DNA from: Kineosphaera limosa NBRC 100340
GTDB lineage: Bacteria; Actinomycetota; Actinomycetes; Actinomycetales; Dermatophilaceae
DNA: 64,000 bases
Reading direction: 5' to 3'
Assembly (NCBI RefSeq): GCF_000298215.1
Contig: NZ_BAHD01000003.1
Span: 62,001-126,000 of the forward strand
Shown: piece after piece, positions 35,040 through 42,449 of the stretch
Numbering within the stretch: the first letter of the stretch is position 1
Layout: each line of letters starts with the position of its first letter
Made by a program: the position numbers and the translations under genes
The notes under the pieces: generated by a model
The model's input: only the letters and a program-made list of their open reading frames with translations
What the model was told of the DNA's origin: nothing
Databases searched by the model: none

Positions 35040-36291
35040 CCTGGCCCCGAACACGCCCGTCGTCGTGGCGGCCGCCCGCACCCCCATCGGCACAGCCGGG
35101 CACGCGCTGGCAGACGTCGACGCAGCGGGGCTGGCCGCGCCGGTGCTGCGGGCCCTGGCCGATCGCGTCGCGCAGCGTCGAGCGGCGGCAGGTGAGTCGG
35201 AGCCACTGCGCGTCGCCCACGTCGTGCTCGGCAACTGCCTGGGGCCGGGCGGCAATATCGCCCGAGTGGCCGCCCTGGCGGCCGGCCTGGGGCAGCACGT
35301 GCCGGCGGTCAGCGTCGATCGCCAGTGCGGCAGCGGCCAGGAGGCGATCCATCAGGGCGCGGCACTCGTGGCCCTCGGCCACGCCGACCTGGTGCTCGCC
35401 GGGGGAGTGGAGTCGGCCAGCACGGCCCCCTGGCGCGTCGCCCGGCCCGCCGGCGCGACCCAGTCCGATCCGCCGCCCGGCCTGCCCGCCTACGCCCGGG
35501 CGCCGTTCGCCCCGCCGGGCTACGCCGACCCCGACATGGGCGCGGCGGCCCAAGCGGTGGCCGACCGCTTCGGCATCGACCGCGCCCGGCAGGACGAGTA
35601 CGCCGCCCGCTCCCACTCCCGCACACTGTTGTGTGCGGATCGGCTGGCGGCGGAGATCGTGCCCGTGGCGGGCGTCGCCGGCGACGAGCGGCCCCGACGC
35701 CTCGATCCGCGGGTGCTGGCCCGGCTGCCCGGAGCCTTCGCGCCCGGCGGGAGCGTGACCGCCGGCAACTCCTGCGGAGTCAGCGACGGGGCGGCGGCCG
35801 TCGCCATCGTCCCGGAGCGGGTGCGCGCCCAGCTCGGCCTGCCGGGCCTGGCGATCCTGGACTGGCACGCCGGTGCCGGCGACCCGGCGCTGCCCGGCAT
35901 CGGCCCCGTGGAGGTCGTCCGAGAGCTGCTGCGGCGGATGAAGCTGCCGATCGGCGCCCTGACCGCCGTCGAGATCACCGAGGCCTTTGCCGCACAGGTG
36001 CTGGCCTGCACCGACGCACTGGGCCTCGACCCGCTCGGGCGCGACGACGACGTCGTGTGCTCCTGGGGCGGCGCCATCGCCCTGGGCCACCCGTGGGGCG
36101 CCTCCGGGGCGCTGCTCGTGGTGCGCCTCTTCCACCGGCTCATGGCAGCCCGGCCCGACTCGGACTCCGGCCCACTCTTGGGGCTGGCGACCTGCGCCAT
36201 CGGGGGTGGCCAAGGCCTGGCCATGGTGCTGCAACGGGTGTCGCACGGGGTGTCGGAAAAGCACGGTGTGTCGGAAAAGGTGGAGTCATGA
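35032..36291 (+). CDS. Thiolase (acetyl-CoA acetyltransferase family)
   Basis: A 419-residue thiolase. The acyl-accepting cysteine is Cys99 in DRQCGSGQEA, the catalytic histidine is in GHPWGASGA, and the second cysteine is in ATCAIGGGQG. It either condenses two acyl-CoAs or cleaves a 3-ketoacyl-CoA. It begins 8 bases inside the ligase gene and its stop overlaps bioM (ATGA), so all five genes from bioY to bioN are tightly coupled. Its C-terminal tail has a small repeat (HGVSEK, then HGVSEK again). The combination of ligase and thiolase suggests beta-oxidation-like trimming or building of a biotin-related side chain; this is not proven. Confidence 0.87.
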   Translation: MSDLAPNTPVVVAAARTPIGTAGHALADVDAAGLAAPVLRALADRVAQRRAAAGESEPLRVAHVVLGNCLGPGGNIARVAALAAGLGQHVPAVSVDRQCGSGQEAIHQGAALVALGHADLVLAGGVESASTAPWRVARPAGATQSDPPPGLPAYARAPFAPPGYADPDMGAAAQAVADRFGIDRARQDEYAARSHSRTLLCADRLAAEIVPVAGVAGDERPRRLDPRVLARLPGAFAPGGSVTAGNSCGVSDGAAAVAIVPERVRAQLGLPGLAILDWHAGAGDPALPGIGPVEVVRELLRRMKLPIGALTAVEITEAFAAQVLACTDALGLDPLGRDDDVVCSWGGAIALGHPWGASGALLVVRLFHRLMAARPDSDSGPLLGLATCAIGGGQGLAMVLQRVSHGVSEKHGVSEKVES

Positions 36292-36968
36292 TCGTCATCG
36301 AGGGCGTGCACCACGCCTACGGCGAGCGGCAGGTGCTGCGCGGCATCGACCTGGAGCTGAGCGAGCCGCGGGTCGGCATCGTCGGCGCCAACGGCTCGGG
36401 CAAGTCGACGCTGGCCCGGATGCTCAACGGCCTCGTGACCCCCACCTCCGGGAAGGTCACGGTCGACGGGCTCGATGTGGCCCGTCACGGTGGCGCCGTG
36501 CGCAAGCGGGTCGGTTTCGTGTTTCCCGACCCCGACGCGCAGATCGTCATGCCGACGGTCGCCGAAGACGTCGCCTTTTCCCTGCGCCGGCAGAAGCTCT
36601 CGACGCAGGAGCGCGACGAACGGGTGGGTGGGGTGCTGGCGCGGTTCGGGCTGGCCGAGCACGCCGATCACCCGGCCCACCTGCTCTCCAGCGGGCAGAA
36701 GCAACTGCTCGCGTTGGCGGCGGTGCTCGTCACCGAACCTACGGTGCTCGTGGCCGACGAGCCGACGACCCTGTTGGACCTGCGCAACGCCCGCGCCATC
36801 ACGCGCCTCCTGGGCGACCTCGACCAGCAGGTCGTGCTCGTCACCCATCAGCTGTCCCTGCTCGCCGGCTGGGACCGGGTCGTCGTCATCGACGACGGCC
36901 TCGTCGTGGCCGACGGCCCGCCCGCCGAATCACTGGGCACCTACCAACGGCTCATGGAGACGCAGTGA
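36288..36968 (+). CDS. bioM: Biotin ECF transporter ATPase BioM
   Basis: A 226-residue ABC ATPase of the CbiO/EcfA type. Walker A GANGSGKST is at 33-41, the signature LSSGQ at 133-137 and Walker B VLVADE at 153-158, followed by the H-loop in VTHQ. Only one ATPase is encoded, as in the BioMNY systems. The start overlaps the thiolase stop. Confidence 0.9.
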   Translation: MIVIEGVHHAYGERQVLRGIDLELSEPRVGIVGANGSGKSTLARMLNGLVTPTSGKVTVDGLDVARHGGAVRKRVGFVFPDPDAQIVMPTVAEDVAFSLRRQKLSTQERDERVGGVLARFGLAEHADHPAHLLSSGQKQLLALAAVLVTEPTVLVADEPTTLLDLRNARAITRLLGDLDQQVVLVTHQLSLLAGWDRVVVIDDGLVVADGPPAESLGTYQRLMETQ

Positions 36969-37006
36969 AAGGGCTGACGCAGTGAGAGGGCTGACGCCGT
37001 GATCGG
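36960..37006 (+). repeat. 17-bp tandem repeat across the bioM stop and bioN start
   Basis: ACGCAGTGAAAGGGCTG (36960-36976) is followed by ACGCAGTGAGAGGGCTG and a third partial copy ACGCCGTGATCGG. Copy 1 contains the bioM stop, copy 3 the bioN GTG. AGAGGG in copy 2 serves as the bioN ribosome-binding site. The array looks like a local duplication that set the intercistronic spacing. Confidence 0.75.
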
Positions 37007-37595
37007 CTTCTACGTCGCGGGCGACTCCGCGGTGCACCGCGCCCGCCCCGGACTCAAGGTGGCGCTGCTGCTGGCGCTGACCACGGTGCTGGTGGTCGTA
37101 CGCACCTGGGAGGTCGTCACCGGGGCGGCGGTGCTCGTCGCGCTCGTGGGCCTCTGGGCGGGTCTGGGGCTGCGCGGGCTGGGACGGCTGGTGTGGCCGC
37201 TGCGGTGGATCGTGCTCGTGCTCACACCGGTGCAGGCCTGGCTCACTGGCTGGGAGCGGGCCTACGTCATCGTCGGCGGCCTCGTCGTGGCGATCGGGGC
37301 CGCGGCGCTGGTCAGTGCCACCACGCGGGTGGCCGACATGACGGACGCGATCATGACCGTGCTGCGCCCCCTGGGCCGTCTCGGCCTGGATGTCGAGCGG
37401 GTGGGCCTGGTCATCGCCCTGTCGATCCGGTCGGTGCCGGTGTTGCTCGACGCCCTGCGCACGGTTCGCGAGGCCCGGGCCGCCCGCGGCATGCGCCTGA
37501 CCCCGGACACTCTCTTGACCCCGCTCGTCATCCGAGCGGTCCGCCACGCCGACCGGGTCGGTGACGCCCTGGCCGCCCGCGGCGTCGACGACTGA
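36999..37595 (+). CDS. bioN: Biotin ECF transporter T component BioN
   Basis: A 198-residue CbiQ-family membrane protein with four or five helices, containing the coupling motif AARGMRLT (an Ala-Arg-Gly box) that contacts the ATPase. It joins BioY and BioM in the membrane. The GTG start follows the 17-bp repeats. It is the last gene of the operon; a tRNA promoter follows. Confidence 0.9.
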   Translation: MIGFYVAGDSAVHRARPGLKVALLLALTTVLVVVRTWEVVTGAAVLVALVGLWAGLGLRGLGRLVWPLRWIVLVLTPVQAWLTGWERAYVIVGGLVVAIGAAALVSATTRVADMTDAIMTVLRPLGRLGLDVERVGLVIALSIRSVPVLLDALRTVREARAARGMRLTPDTLLTPLVIRAVRHADRVGDALAARGVDD

Positions 37596-37638
37596 CGCCC
37601 TCGACCAGGCGATTTCACTCTGGCGCACCGCGTCAGGT

Positions 37639-37644
37639 ATGGTC
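37639..37644 (+). promoter_or_regulatory. -10 hexamer of the tRNA-Thr/tRNA-Met promoter
   Basis: TATGGT lies 37 bases before the tRNA-Thr 5' end. A weak -35 (TTCACT) is 19 bases upstream. Confidence 0.4.
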
Positions 37645-37681
37645 GTCCCTGCATGTCAGCGCGCTGCGCGCGCACTGGCAG

Positions 37682-37754
37682 GCCCCGATAGCTCAGTCGG
37701 CAGAGCGTCTCCATGGTAAGGAGAAGGTCTAGGGTTCGATTCCCTATCGGGGCT
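37682..37754 (+). tRNA. tRNA-Thr (GGT)
   Basis: Acceptor stem GCCCCGA/TCGGGGC, D-arm, anticodon loop ATGGTAA with GGT at 37715-37717 and T-arm all pair. The CCA is not encoded. tRNA-Thr, tRNA-Met, rpmG in this order is conserved in actinobacteria. Confidence 0.95.
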
Positions 37755-37826
37755 CCGGTCACGACCGCGCCCGCCGCATCCGGCTCCCACTGGTTCTGGA
37801 GGCGGCGGTGTTCGTGTCGAGACCAT

Positions 37827-37903
37827 GGCGGGGTAGCTCAGGTGGTTAGAGCACACGACTCATAATCGTGGTGTCGCGGGTTCAAGTCCCGCCCTCGCTA
37901 CCA
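37827..37903 (+). tRNA. tRNA-Met (CAT), elongator type
   Basis: The cloverleaf folds with two G-T pairs in the acceptor stem (GGCGGGG against CCTCGCT). The anticodon CAT is at 37861-37863 and CCA is encoded. The anticodon stem lacks the three G-C pairs of an initiator, so it is an elongator tRNA; an Ile tRNA with modified CAT cannot be excluded without comparison. Confidence 0.9.
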
Positions 37904-38008
37904 GCGCTTTTCGGGATCCTCCAGCACATCACGTAGGCTGGAGAGTCCGTGTGCCCGCGTCGGGCACCGCGCTGATCCGACCCGATAGTTCGAAAGTCAG
38001 GTAGTCCT

Positions 38009-38179
38009 GTGGCCAGCAAAGCCAGTGAGGTCCGTCCGAAGATCACGCTCGCGTGCGTGGACTGCAAGGGCCGCAACTACATCACCAAGAAGAACCGTCG
38101 TAACGACCCCGACCGGCTCGAGCTCGCGAAGTTCTGCCCGCGCTGCGGCAAGCACACCGCGCACCGCGAGACTCGCTGA
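38009..38179 (+). CDS. rpmG: 50S ribosomal protein L33
   Basis: A 56-residue ribosomal protein. Four cysteines in two pairs (16, 19 and 43, 46; ACVDC and FCPRC) form the zinc ribbon, so this is the zinc-containing C+ paralogue. The GTG start gives the usual N-terminus [12 protein letters not shown]. The sequence between tRNA-Met and the gene has a TAGGCT -10 candidate around 37935. A strong hairpin follows the stop. Confidence 0.95.
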   Translation: MASKASEVRPKITLACVDCKGRNYITKKNRRNDPDRLELAKFCPRCGKHTAHRETR

Positions 38180-38214
38180 CTTCCAGCCTCCGGTCGACTC
38201 GATCGACTCGCGAC

Positions 38215-38247
38215 GAAGGCCGCCACCGGCACCCGGTGGCGGCCTTC
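38215..38247 (+). terminator. Terminator after rpmG
   Basis: GAAGGCCGCCACCGG pairs perfectly with CCGGTGGCGGCCTTC around a 3-base loop. No U-tract follows. Confidence 0.8.
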
Positions 38248-38264
38248 GCACGTTCGATCCGCCC

Positions 38265-38270
38265 TAAGGT
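38265..38270 (+). promoter_or_regulatory. -10 hexamer of a probably leaderless mRNA
   Basis: TAAGGT ends 7 bases before the ATG at 38278. It lies directly after the rpmG terminator, so the MaoC pair and murB have their own promoter. Confidence 0.55.
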
Positions 38271-38277
38271 GGTCGCC

Positions 38278-38727
38278 ATGTCAGTCAACGCCTCCTTCGA
38301 GGGACGCACCTACCCGGCCGGGGAGACCTTTCTCGTCGGCCGCGAGCACATTCGGGATTTCGCCCAGGTGCTCGGCGCCCACAGCCCGCTGCACCACGAC
38401 GTCGCGGCCGCGCAGGCGGCCGGCCACCGCGACCTCGTCGCGCCGCCGACCTTCGCAGTCGTGATTGCTCAACGCGTCGAGTCGCAGTTCATCACCGACC
38501 CGCAGGCGCAGATCGACTTCACCCGGGTCGTCCACGGCGAGGAGAAGTTCGTGCACCACGCCCCGCTGACCGCCGGTGACGAGATCGTCGGCGTGCTGCA
38601 CGTCGACCGGGTCCGCGAGGTCGCCGGCAACGCGATGGTCACCACCCGCGTCGAGCTGGCCACCGTCGACGGCGACTCCCGCGCCACTGTCACCTCCAGC
38701 CTCATCGTGCGCGGGGAGGACCAGTGA
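38278..38727 (+). CDS. MaoC-family dehydratase subunit, HadA-like
   Basis: A 149-residue hotdog-fold protein similar to HadA of mycobacteria (FAS1-type N-terminal dehydratase). FAQVLGAHSPLHHD and LVAPPTFAVVIAQ are the conserved stretches. By analogy it forms a heterodimer with the next protein to dehydrate 3-hydroxyacyl chains; it is probably the non-catalytic, substrate-holding partner. The gene overlaps hadB-like by 4 bases (GTGA). The position after rpmG is conserved in actinobacteria without mycolic acids, where the substrate is likely ordinary fatty-acid intermediates. Confidence 0.82.
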   Translation: MSVNASFEGRTYPAGETFLVGREHIRDFAQVLGAHSPLHHDVAAAQAAGHRDLVAPPTFAVVIAQRVESQFITDPQAQIDFTRVVHGEEKFVHHAPLTAGDEIVGVLHVDRVREVAGNAMVTTRVELATVDGDSRATVTSSLIVRGEDQ

Positions 38728-39155
38728 GCACCCTGACCGTGGCCGACGTGCGCGTCGGTGACCAGCTGCCGCCCCTGCGCATCGATGTCGACCGCGCCCG
38801 GCTCGTGCACTATGCCGGAGCCAGCGGCGACCGCAACCGCATCCACTGGGACGAGCGCTTCGCCACCGGCGTCGGCCTGCCCGACGTCATCGCTCACGGC
38901 ATGTTCACGATGGGTGCCGCCGTCGAGGCCGTCACCGCGTGGTGCGGTCGGCCTGATCGGATCGTCGAGTACGGCACGAAGTTCGTCGGCATGGTGCCGG
39001 TGCCGCACGAGGGCGGCGCGAGCGTCGATGTCGCCGGCACCGTCAAGAAGATCGACGAGGAATCGGGCCGAGTCACCGTCGAGCTCGCCGTGACCTGCGC
39101 GGGCACCAAGGTGCTCGGTCGCGCGCTCGTGGTCGTCGCTCTGCGGGAGCGCTGA
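38724..39155 (+). CDS. MaoC-family dehydratase, HadB-like catalytic subunit
   Basis: A 143-residue hotdog protein. The hydratase-2 motif is intact: SGDRNRIHWD with catalytic Asp and His, followed by GLPDVIAHGMF. The GTG start overlaps the preceding stop. It would be the active partner in a two-subunit 3-hydroxyacyl dehydratase. murB follows after 4 bases. Confidence 0.85.
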   Translation: MSTLTVADVRVGDQLPPLRIDVDRARLVHYAGASGDRNRIHWDERFATGVGLPDVIAHGMFTMGAAVEAVTAWCGRPDRIVEYGTKFVGMVPVPHEGGASVDVAGTVKKIDEESGRVTVELAVTCAGTKVLGRALVVVALRER

Positions 39156-39159
39156 GCCG

Positions 39160-40380
39160 GTGTCCTCGGTCTCTCCCTACGACCTCTCGGAGGCCGCGTC
39201 CGGCCTCGTCCGGGCTCCCGACCTCGACGGTGACGCCTGCGCCGCGATCGTGCGCGACCCGGGCCCGCTCCCACCAACCCCGGCTCCGCCGGTGTCCGCC
39301 ACTTCGGACGGGGTCCGGTTGGCGGAGCTGACGACGATGCGCGTGGGAGGCCCGGCCCGGCGGGTCGTCACCGCCACGGACCCCGCGCAGGTCGTCGCCG
39401 CCGTGCAAGCCGCCGACGACGCCGGCGAGCCGCTGCTCGTGCTGTCCGGAGGCTCCAACCTGCTCGTGGCCGACGAGGGCTTCGAGGGCACGGTGCTGCG
39501 CATCGCGTCCCGGGGGATCCACGTGGAGTCCGCCGACCTGTGTTCCGGCGCCGTCGTCAAGGTTGCGGCCGGAGAGGTGTGGGACGAGGTCGTGCAGGTC
39601 GCTGTCGAGCAGGGTTGGGCCGGCGTCGAGGCGCTCTCCGGGATTCCTGGTCTCACCGGGGCGACCCCGGTGCAGAACGTCGGCGCCTACGGCCAGGACG
39701 TCTCGCAGACGATCGCGCGGGTGCGCACCTGGGACCGGCTGGAGGGACGGATCCGCACCTTCACCGCCTCGGACTGCCAGTTCTCGTACCGGCATTCGCG
39801 GTTCAAGGGCGCCATGACGGGTGCCAGCCCCCGGTTCGTGGTGCTGGAGGTGATGTTCCAGCTCGAGATCGCCGACCTCTCGCGACCCATCGCGTACGCC
39901 GACCTGGCCCGCGGCCTCGGAGTCGATCTGGGCACCCGGGTGCCGCTGGCCGACGCCCGCGCCGCCGTCCTGCAGCAGCGCGCCCGGCGGGGGATGGTGC
40001 TCGACGCCCCCGACCACGACACGTGGAGCTGCGGCTCGTTCTTCACCAACCCCATCCTGAGCGCCGCCGACTTCGAGCAGTTGCGGGTCCGCGTCACGGC
40101 GCGGCTCGGCGACGAGGCAACCCCGCCCGCCTTCCCGGAGGCTGACGGCGCCGTCAAGACGAGCGCCGCGTGGCTCATCGACAAGGCCGGGTTCACCAAG
40201 GGCTACGGGCTGCCCGGCCCGGCGGCTCTCTCCACCAAGCACACGCTGGCGCTCACCAACCGGGGCGACGCCCGGGCCGCCGACGTGCTCGCGCTCGCCC
40301 GAGAGGTCCGTGACGGGGTCGCCGACACGTTCGGGGTGCGCCTGGTCAACGAGCCGGTGCTCGTCGGCCTGGAGCTCTAA
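39160..40380 (+). CDS. murB: UDP-N-acetylenolpyruvoylglucosamine reductase
   Basis: A 406-residue FAD enzyme that makes UDP-N-acetylmuramate for peptidoglycan. LLVLSGGSNLLVAD and SGIPGLTGATPVQNVGAYG (FAD binding), SYRHSRFK, the catalytic serine in CGSFFTNP and the glutamate in NEPVLVG are visible. Residues 1-48 before RLAELTTMRVGGPA are an extension not needed by the fold; a later start is possible, but GTG 39160 sits right after the HadB-like stop. Confidence 0.92.
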   Translation: MSSVSPYDLSEAASGLVRAPDLDGDACAAIVRDPGPLPPTPAPPVSATSDGVRLAELTTMRVGGPARRVVTATDPAQVVAAVQAADDAGEPLLVLSGGSNLLVADEGFEGTVLRIASRGIHVESADLCSGAVVKVAAGEVWDEVVQVAVEQGWAGVEALSGIPGLTGATPVQNVGAYGQDVSQTIARVRTWDRLEGRIRTFTASDCQFSYRHSRFKGAMTGASPRFVVLEVMFQLEIADLSRPIAYADLARGLGVDLGTRVPLADARAAVLQQRARRGMVLDAPDHDTWSCGSFFTNPILSAADFEQLRVRVTARLGDEATPPAFPEADGAVKTSAAWLIDKAGFTKGYGLPGPAALSTKHTLALTNRGDARAADVLALAREVRDGVADTFGVRLVNEPVLVGLEL

Positions 40381-40432
40381 TCGAGCCTGGCCGGCACGGC
40401 AGCTCAGCCCCGCGGCCCCACGGGCCGCACGC

Positions 40433-40464
40433 GCAAGGGGCGCGCCTGGTGGCGCGCCCCTTGC
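40433..40464. terminator. Bidirectional terminator between murB and EIIB
   Basis: GCAAGGGGCGCGCC pairs perfectly with GGCGCGCCCCTTGC around TGGT, a 14-bp stem between convergent genes. Confidence 0.85.
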
Positions 40465-40486
40465 TGGTGTCTGGTCGGCGGCGTGC

Positions 40487-40717
40487 TCAGCGCAGCCCCT
40501 CGATCTCGTCCGCGAGGTTCTCGGCATTGAGGCCGACGACGATCTGCACGACGTTGCCCGCTGTGATGACCCCGTGCGCACCGGCCTGCTTGAGCTTGCG
40601 CTCGTCGACGATGCCCGGGTCCGACAGTTCGGTGCGCAGGCGGGTGGTACAGGGCTCGATCTCGACGATGTTCTCGCTGCCGCCGAGGGCGGCGAGGATG
40701 TCGGAAGCCTTGCTCAT
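40487..40717 (-). CDS. PTS EIIB component (glucose/N-acetylglucosamine type)
   Basis: A 76-residue stand-alone IIB domain. The phosphorylated cysteine is Cys23 in IEPCTTRLRTEL, as in GlcB/NagB-type domains. It receives phosphate from an EIIA not encoded here and passes it to the sugar bound by EIIC. The ATG at 40717 has GAGGA upstream. It is divergent from the EIIC gene, an arrangement also known for GlcNAc systems in Streptomyces. Confidence 0.9.
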   Translation of the reverse strand: MSKASDILAALGGSENIVEIEPCTTRLRTELSDPGIVDERKLKQAGAHGVITAGNVVQIVVGLNAENLADEIEGLR

Positions 40718-41075
40718 TGGGCGTGTCCTCACTGGTCGTGTGGGTCGGCGGGGCCGACGTCGGGTCGCCTCTCAGTCTCCCGGCTGCATGGGCGGCGCAT
40801 CAAACTCCCCGGGACCCCGTCCGCCAGCTGATCGCGCAGGTGACCGCACTGTGGATGGCCCGACCGCTCCCGCGTGGACAACGCCCGGCGGGCGTGGGGC
40901 AGCCGATCCCCGTAACTTGCCGCGCACCGGGCGTCGCGCCTCCCGCTCGCCGACCCGGCGCCGCAGGACTATGGGAGGCGCAGGATCATAGGTGCGTCGA
41001 TGGTGAGGCCGGGGGGACACCGCCAGGCAGCACGATCCAGCTCGATGCAGGCACGTGCAGCACGGAAGGAACGCC
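40718..41075. promoter_or_regulatory. Divergent control region of the split PTS
   Basis: 358 bases without a gene between the EIIB and EIIC starts. GTCGGC/GCCGAC at 40744-40758 is a small hairpin near the EIIB side. CACTGGTC at 40730 resembles half of a DasR-type site, but its second half is missing. GGAAGGA precedes EIIC. No convincing full operator was found. Confidence 0.4.
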
Positions 41076-42443
41076 ATGACCACGTTGGACTCGAACTCCG
41101 CTCGGCGCGTCAATCTGGCCGGCCTGCAGAAGTTCGGTCGCAGCCTCATGCTCCCGATTGCCGCGCTGCCCGTGGCGGGCCTCATGCTGCGGTTGGGTTC
41201 GCCGGACCTGCTCGGCGACGACGGTCTGGGCTGGGGACCTGTCGCCGCCGTCATCGGAGCGGCGGGCGGAGCGCTGTTCACTCATCTGCCGCTGTTGTTC
41301 GCGGTGGGCGTCGCGATCGGTTGGGCCCGCAAGTCCGACGGTTCGACCGCGCTGGCCGCTGTCGTCGGCTACCTGACGTACAAGGCCGTCGGCGACGCGA
41401 TGAGCCCCTACATCCTCGGGGTAGCACCGGCAGGCGAGACCCAGAGACTCATCAACTTCGGGGTGCTCGGCGGCATCCTCGTCGGCCTCCTCGCCGGCTG
41501 GCTGTGGCAGCGCTTCCACCGCATCGCCCTACCGGAGTACCTGGCGTTCTTCGGGGGCCGCCGGTTCGTGCCGATCGTCACCGCCTTCGCCGCGCTCGGG
41601 CTGTCGGTGGTCATGGCGTTCATCTACCCCGCGTTCGACACCGGTCTGACCTCCATCGGCGAGTGGGTCAGCCAGAACACCGTCATCGGCGGCTTCGTCT
41701 ACGGCACCCTCAACCGGCTGCTCATCCCGTTGGGTCTGCACCACATCCTCAACTCAGTGCCGTGGTTCCTGCTCGGCTCGTTCGATACGACCGGTGGCGT
41801 CGTGCACGGCGACATCGCTCGCTTCCTGTCCGGAGACCCGACCGCCGGCGCGTTCATGACCGGTTTCTTCCCCATCATGATGTTCGCGCTGCCCGCCGCG
41901 GCCCTGGCGATGGCCCAGGAGGCGCGCCCGGCCGCCCGCAAGGCCACCTTCGGCCTCATGTTCTCCGTGGCCCTGACCGCCTTCCTCACCGGCGTCACCG
42001 AGCCGCTGGAGTTCGCGTTCATGTTCGTGGCCTGGCCGCTGTACGTGCTGCACGCGGTGCTGACCGGCACCTCGATGGCTCTGGTCAACGCCCTCGGCAT
42101 CCGCGACGGATTCTCGTTCTCGGCGGGGCTGTTCGACTTCGTCCTCAACTGGCGCATCGCCGAACAACCGGGCCTGCTCATCGTCGTCGGGCTCGGCTAT
42201 GCGGTGGTCTACTACGTGCTGTTCCGGTTCGCCATCCGCCGCTGGAACTTGCGCACGCCTGGCCGCGAGGAGGAGACCGACGCGATGGAGGCGTCCGGGC
42301 CGGCGGGGGCGAACGTTGGCTCCGATAGTCCCGGTGCGGGCGGCCCCGGTGCGGGCGGCCCCGGTGCGGGCGGCTCGGGCTCCGGCCCGGCGAGCGGTGG
42401 CTCACCCGGCACTCACCCTGGAGCGCCGCACCAGCGTCCGTAA
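41076..42443 (+). CDS. PTS EIIC component, N-acetylglucosamine type
   Basis: A 455-residue permease with about ten membrane segments. GLHHILNSVPWFLLG, GDIARFLSGDPTAGAFMTGF and ALPAAALAMA resemble NagE/NagF2 rather than PtsG, so GlcNAc is the likely sugar. There is no fused IIB or IIA. The C-terminal tail is Gly/Pro/Ser-rich, with three 15-bp repeats (42331-42375) giving PGAGG units. ATG 41076 follows GGAAGGA. It converges with adenosine deaminase with only 6 bases between the stops. Confidence 0.88.
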   Translation: MTTLDSNSARRVNLAGLQKFGRSLMLPIAALPVAGLMLRLGSPDLLGDDGLGWGPVAAVIGAAGGALFTHLPLLFAVGVAIGWARKSDGSTALAAVVGYLTYKAVGDAMSPYILGVAPAGETQRLINFGVLGGILVGLLAGWLWQRFHRIALPEYLAFFGGRRFVPIVTAFAALGLSVVMAFIYPAFDTGLTSIGEWVSQNTVIGGFVYGTLNRLLIPLGLHHILNSVPWFLLGSFDTTGGVVHGDIARFLSGDPTAGAFMTGFFPIMMFALPAAALAMAQEARPAARKATFGLMFSVALTAFLTGVTEPLEFAFMFVAWPLYVLHAVLTGTSMALVNALGIRDGFSFSAGLFDFVLNWRIAEQPGLLIVVGLGYAVVYYVLFRFAIRRWNLRTPGREEETDAMEASGPAGANVGSDSPGAGGPGAGGPGAGGSGSGPASGGSPGTHPGAPHQRP

Positions 42444-42449
42444 CCGTCG

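Noticed and set aside
37827-37903. Initiator tRNA-fMet
   Set aside because: The anticodon stem lacks the three consecutive G-C pairs of initiators and position 1 can pair with 72.
40730-40740. DasR-type dre site before the PTS genes
   Set aside because: Only one half (ACTGGTC) is present; the complementary half is missing at the expected distance.
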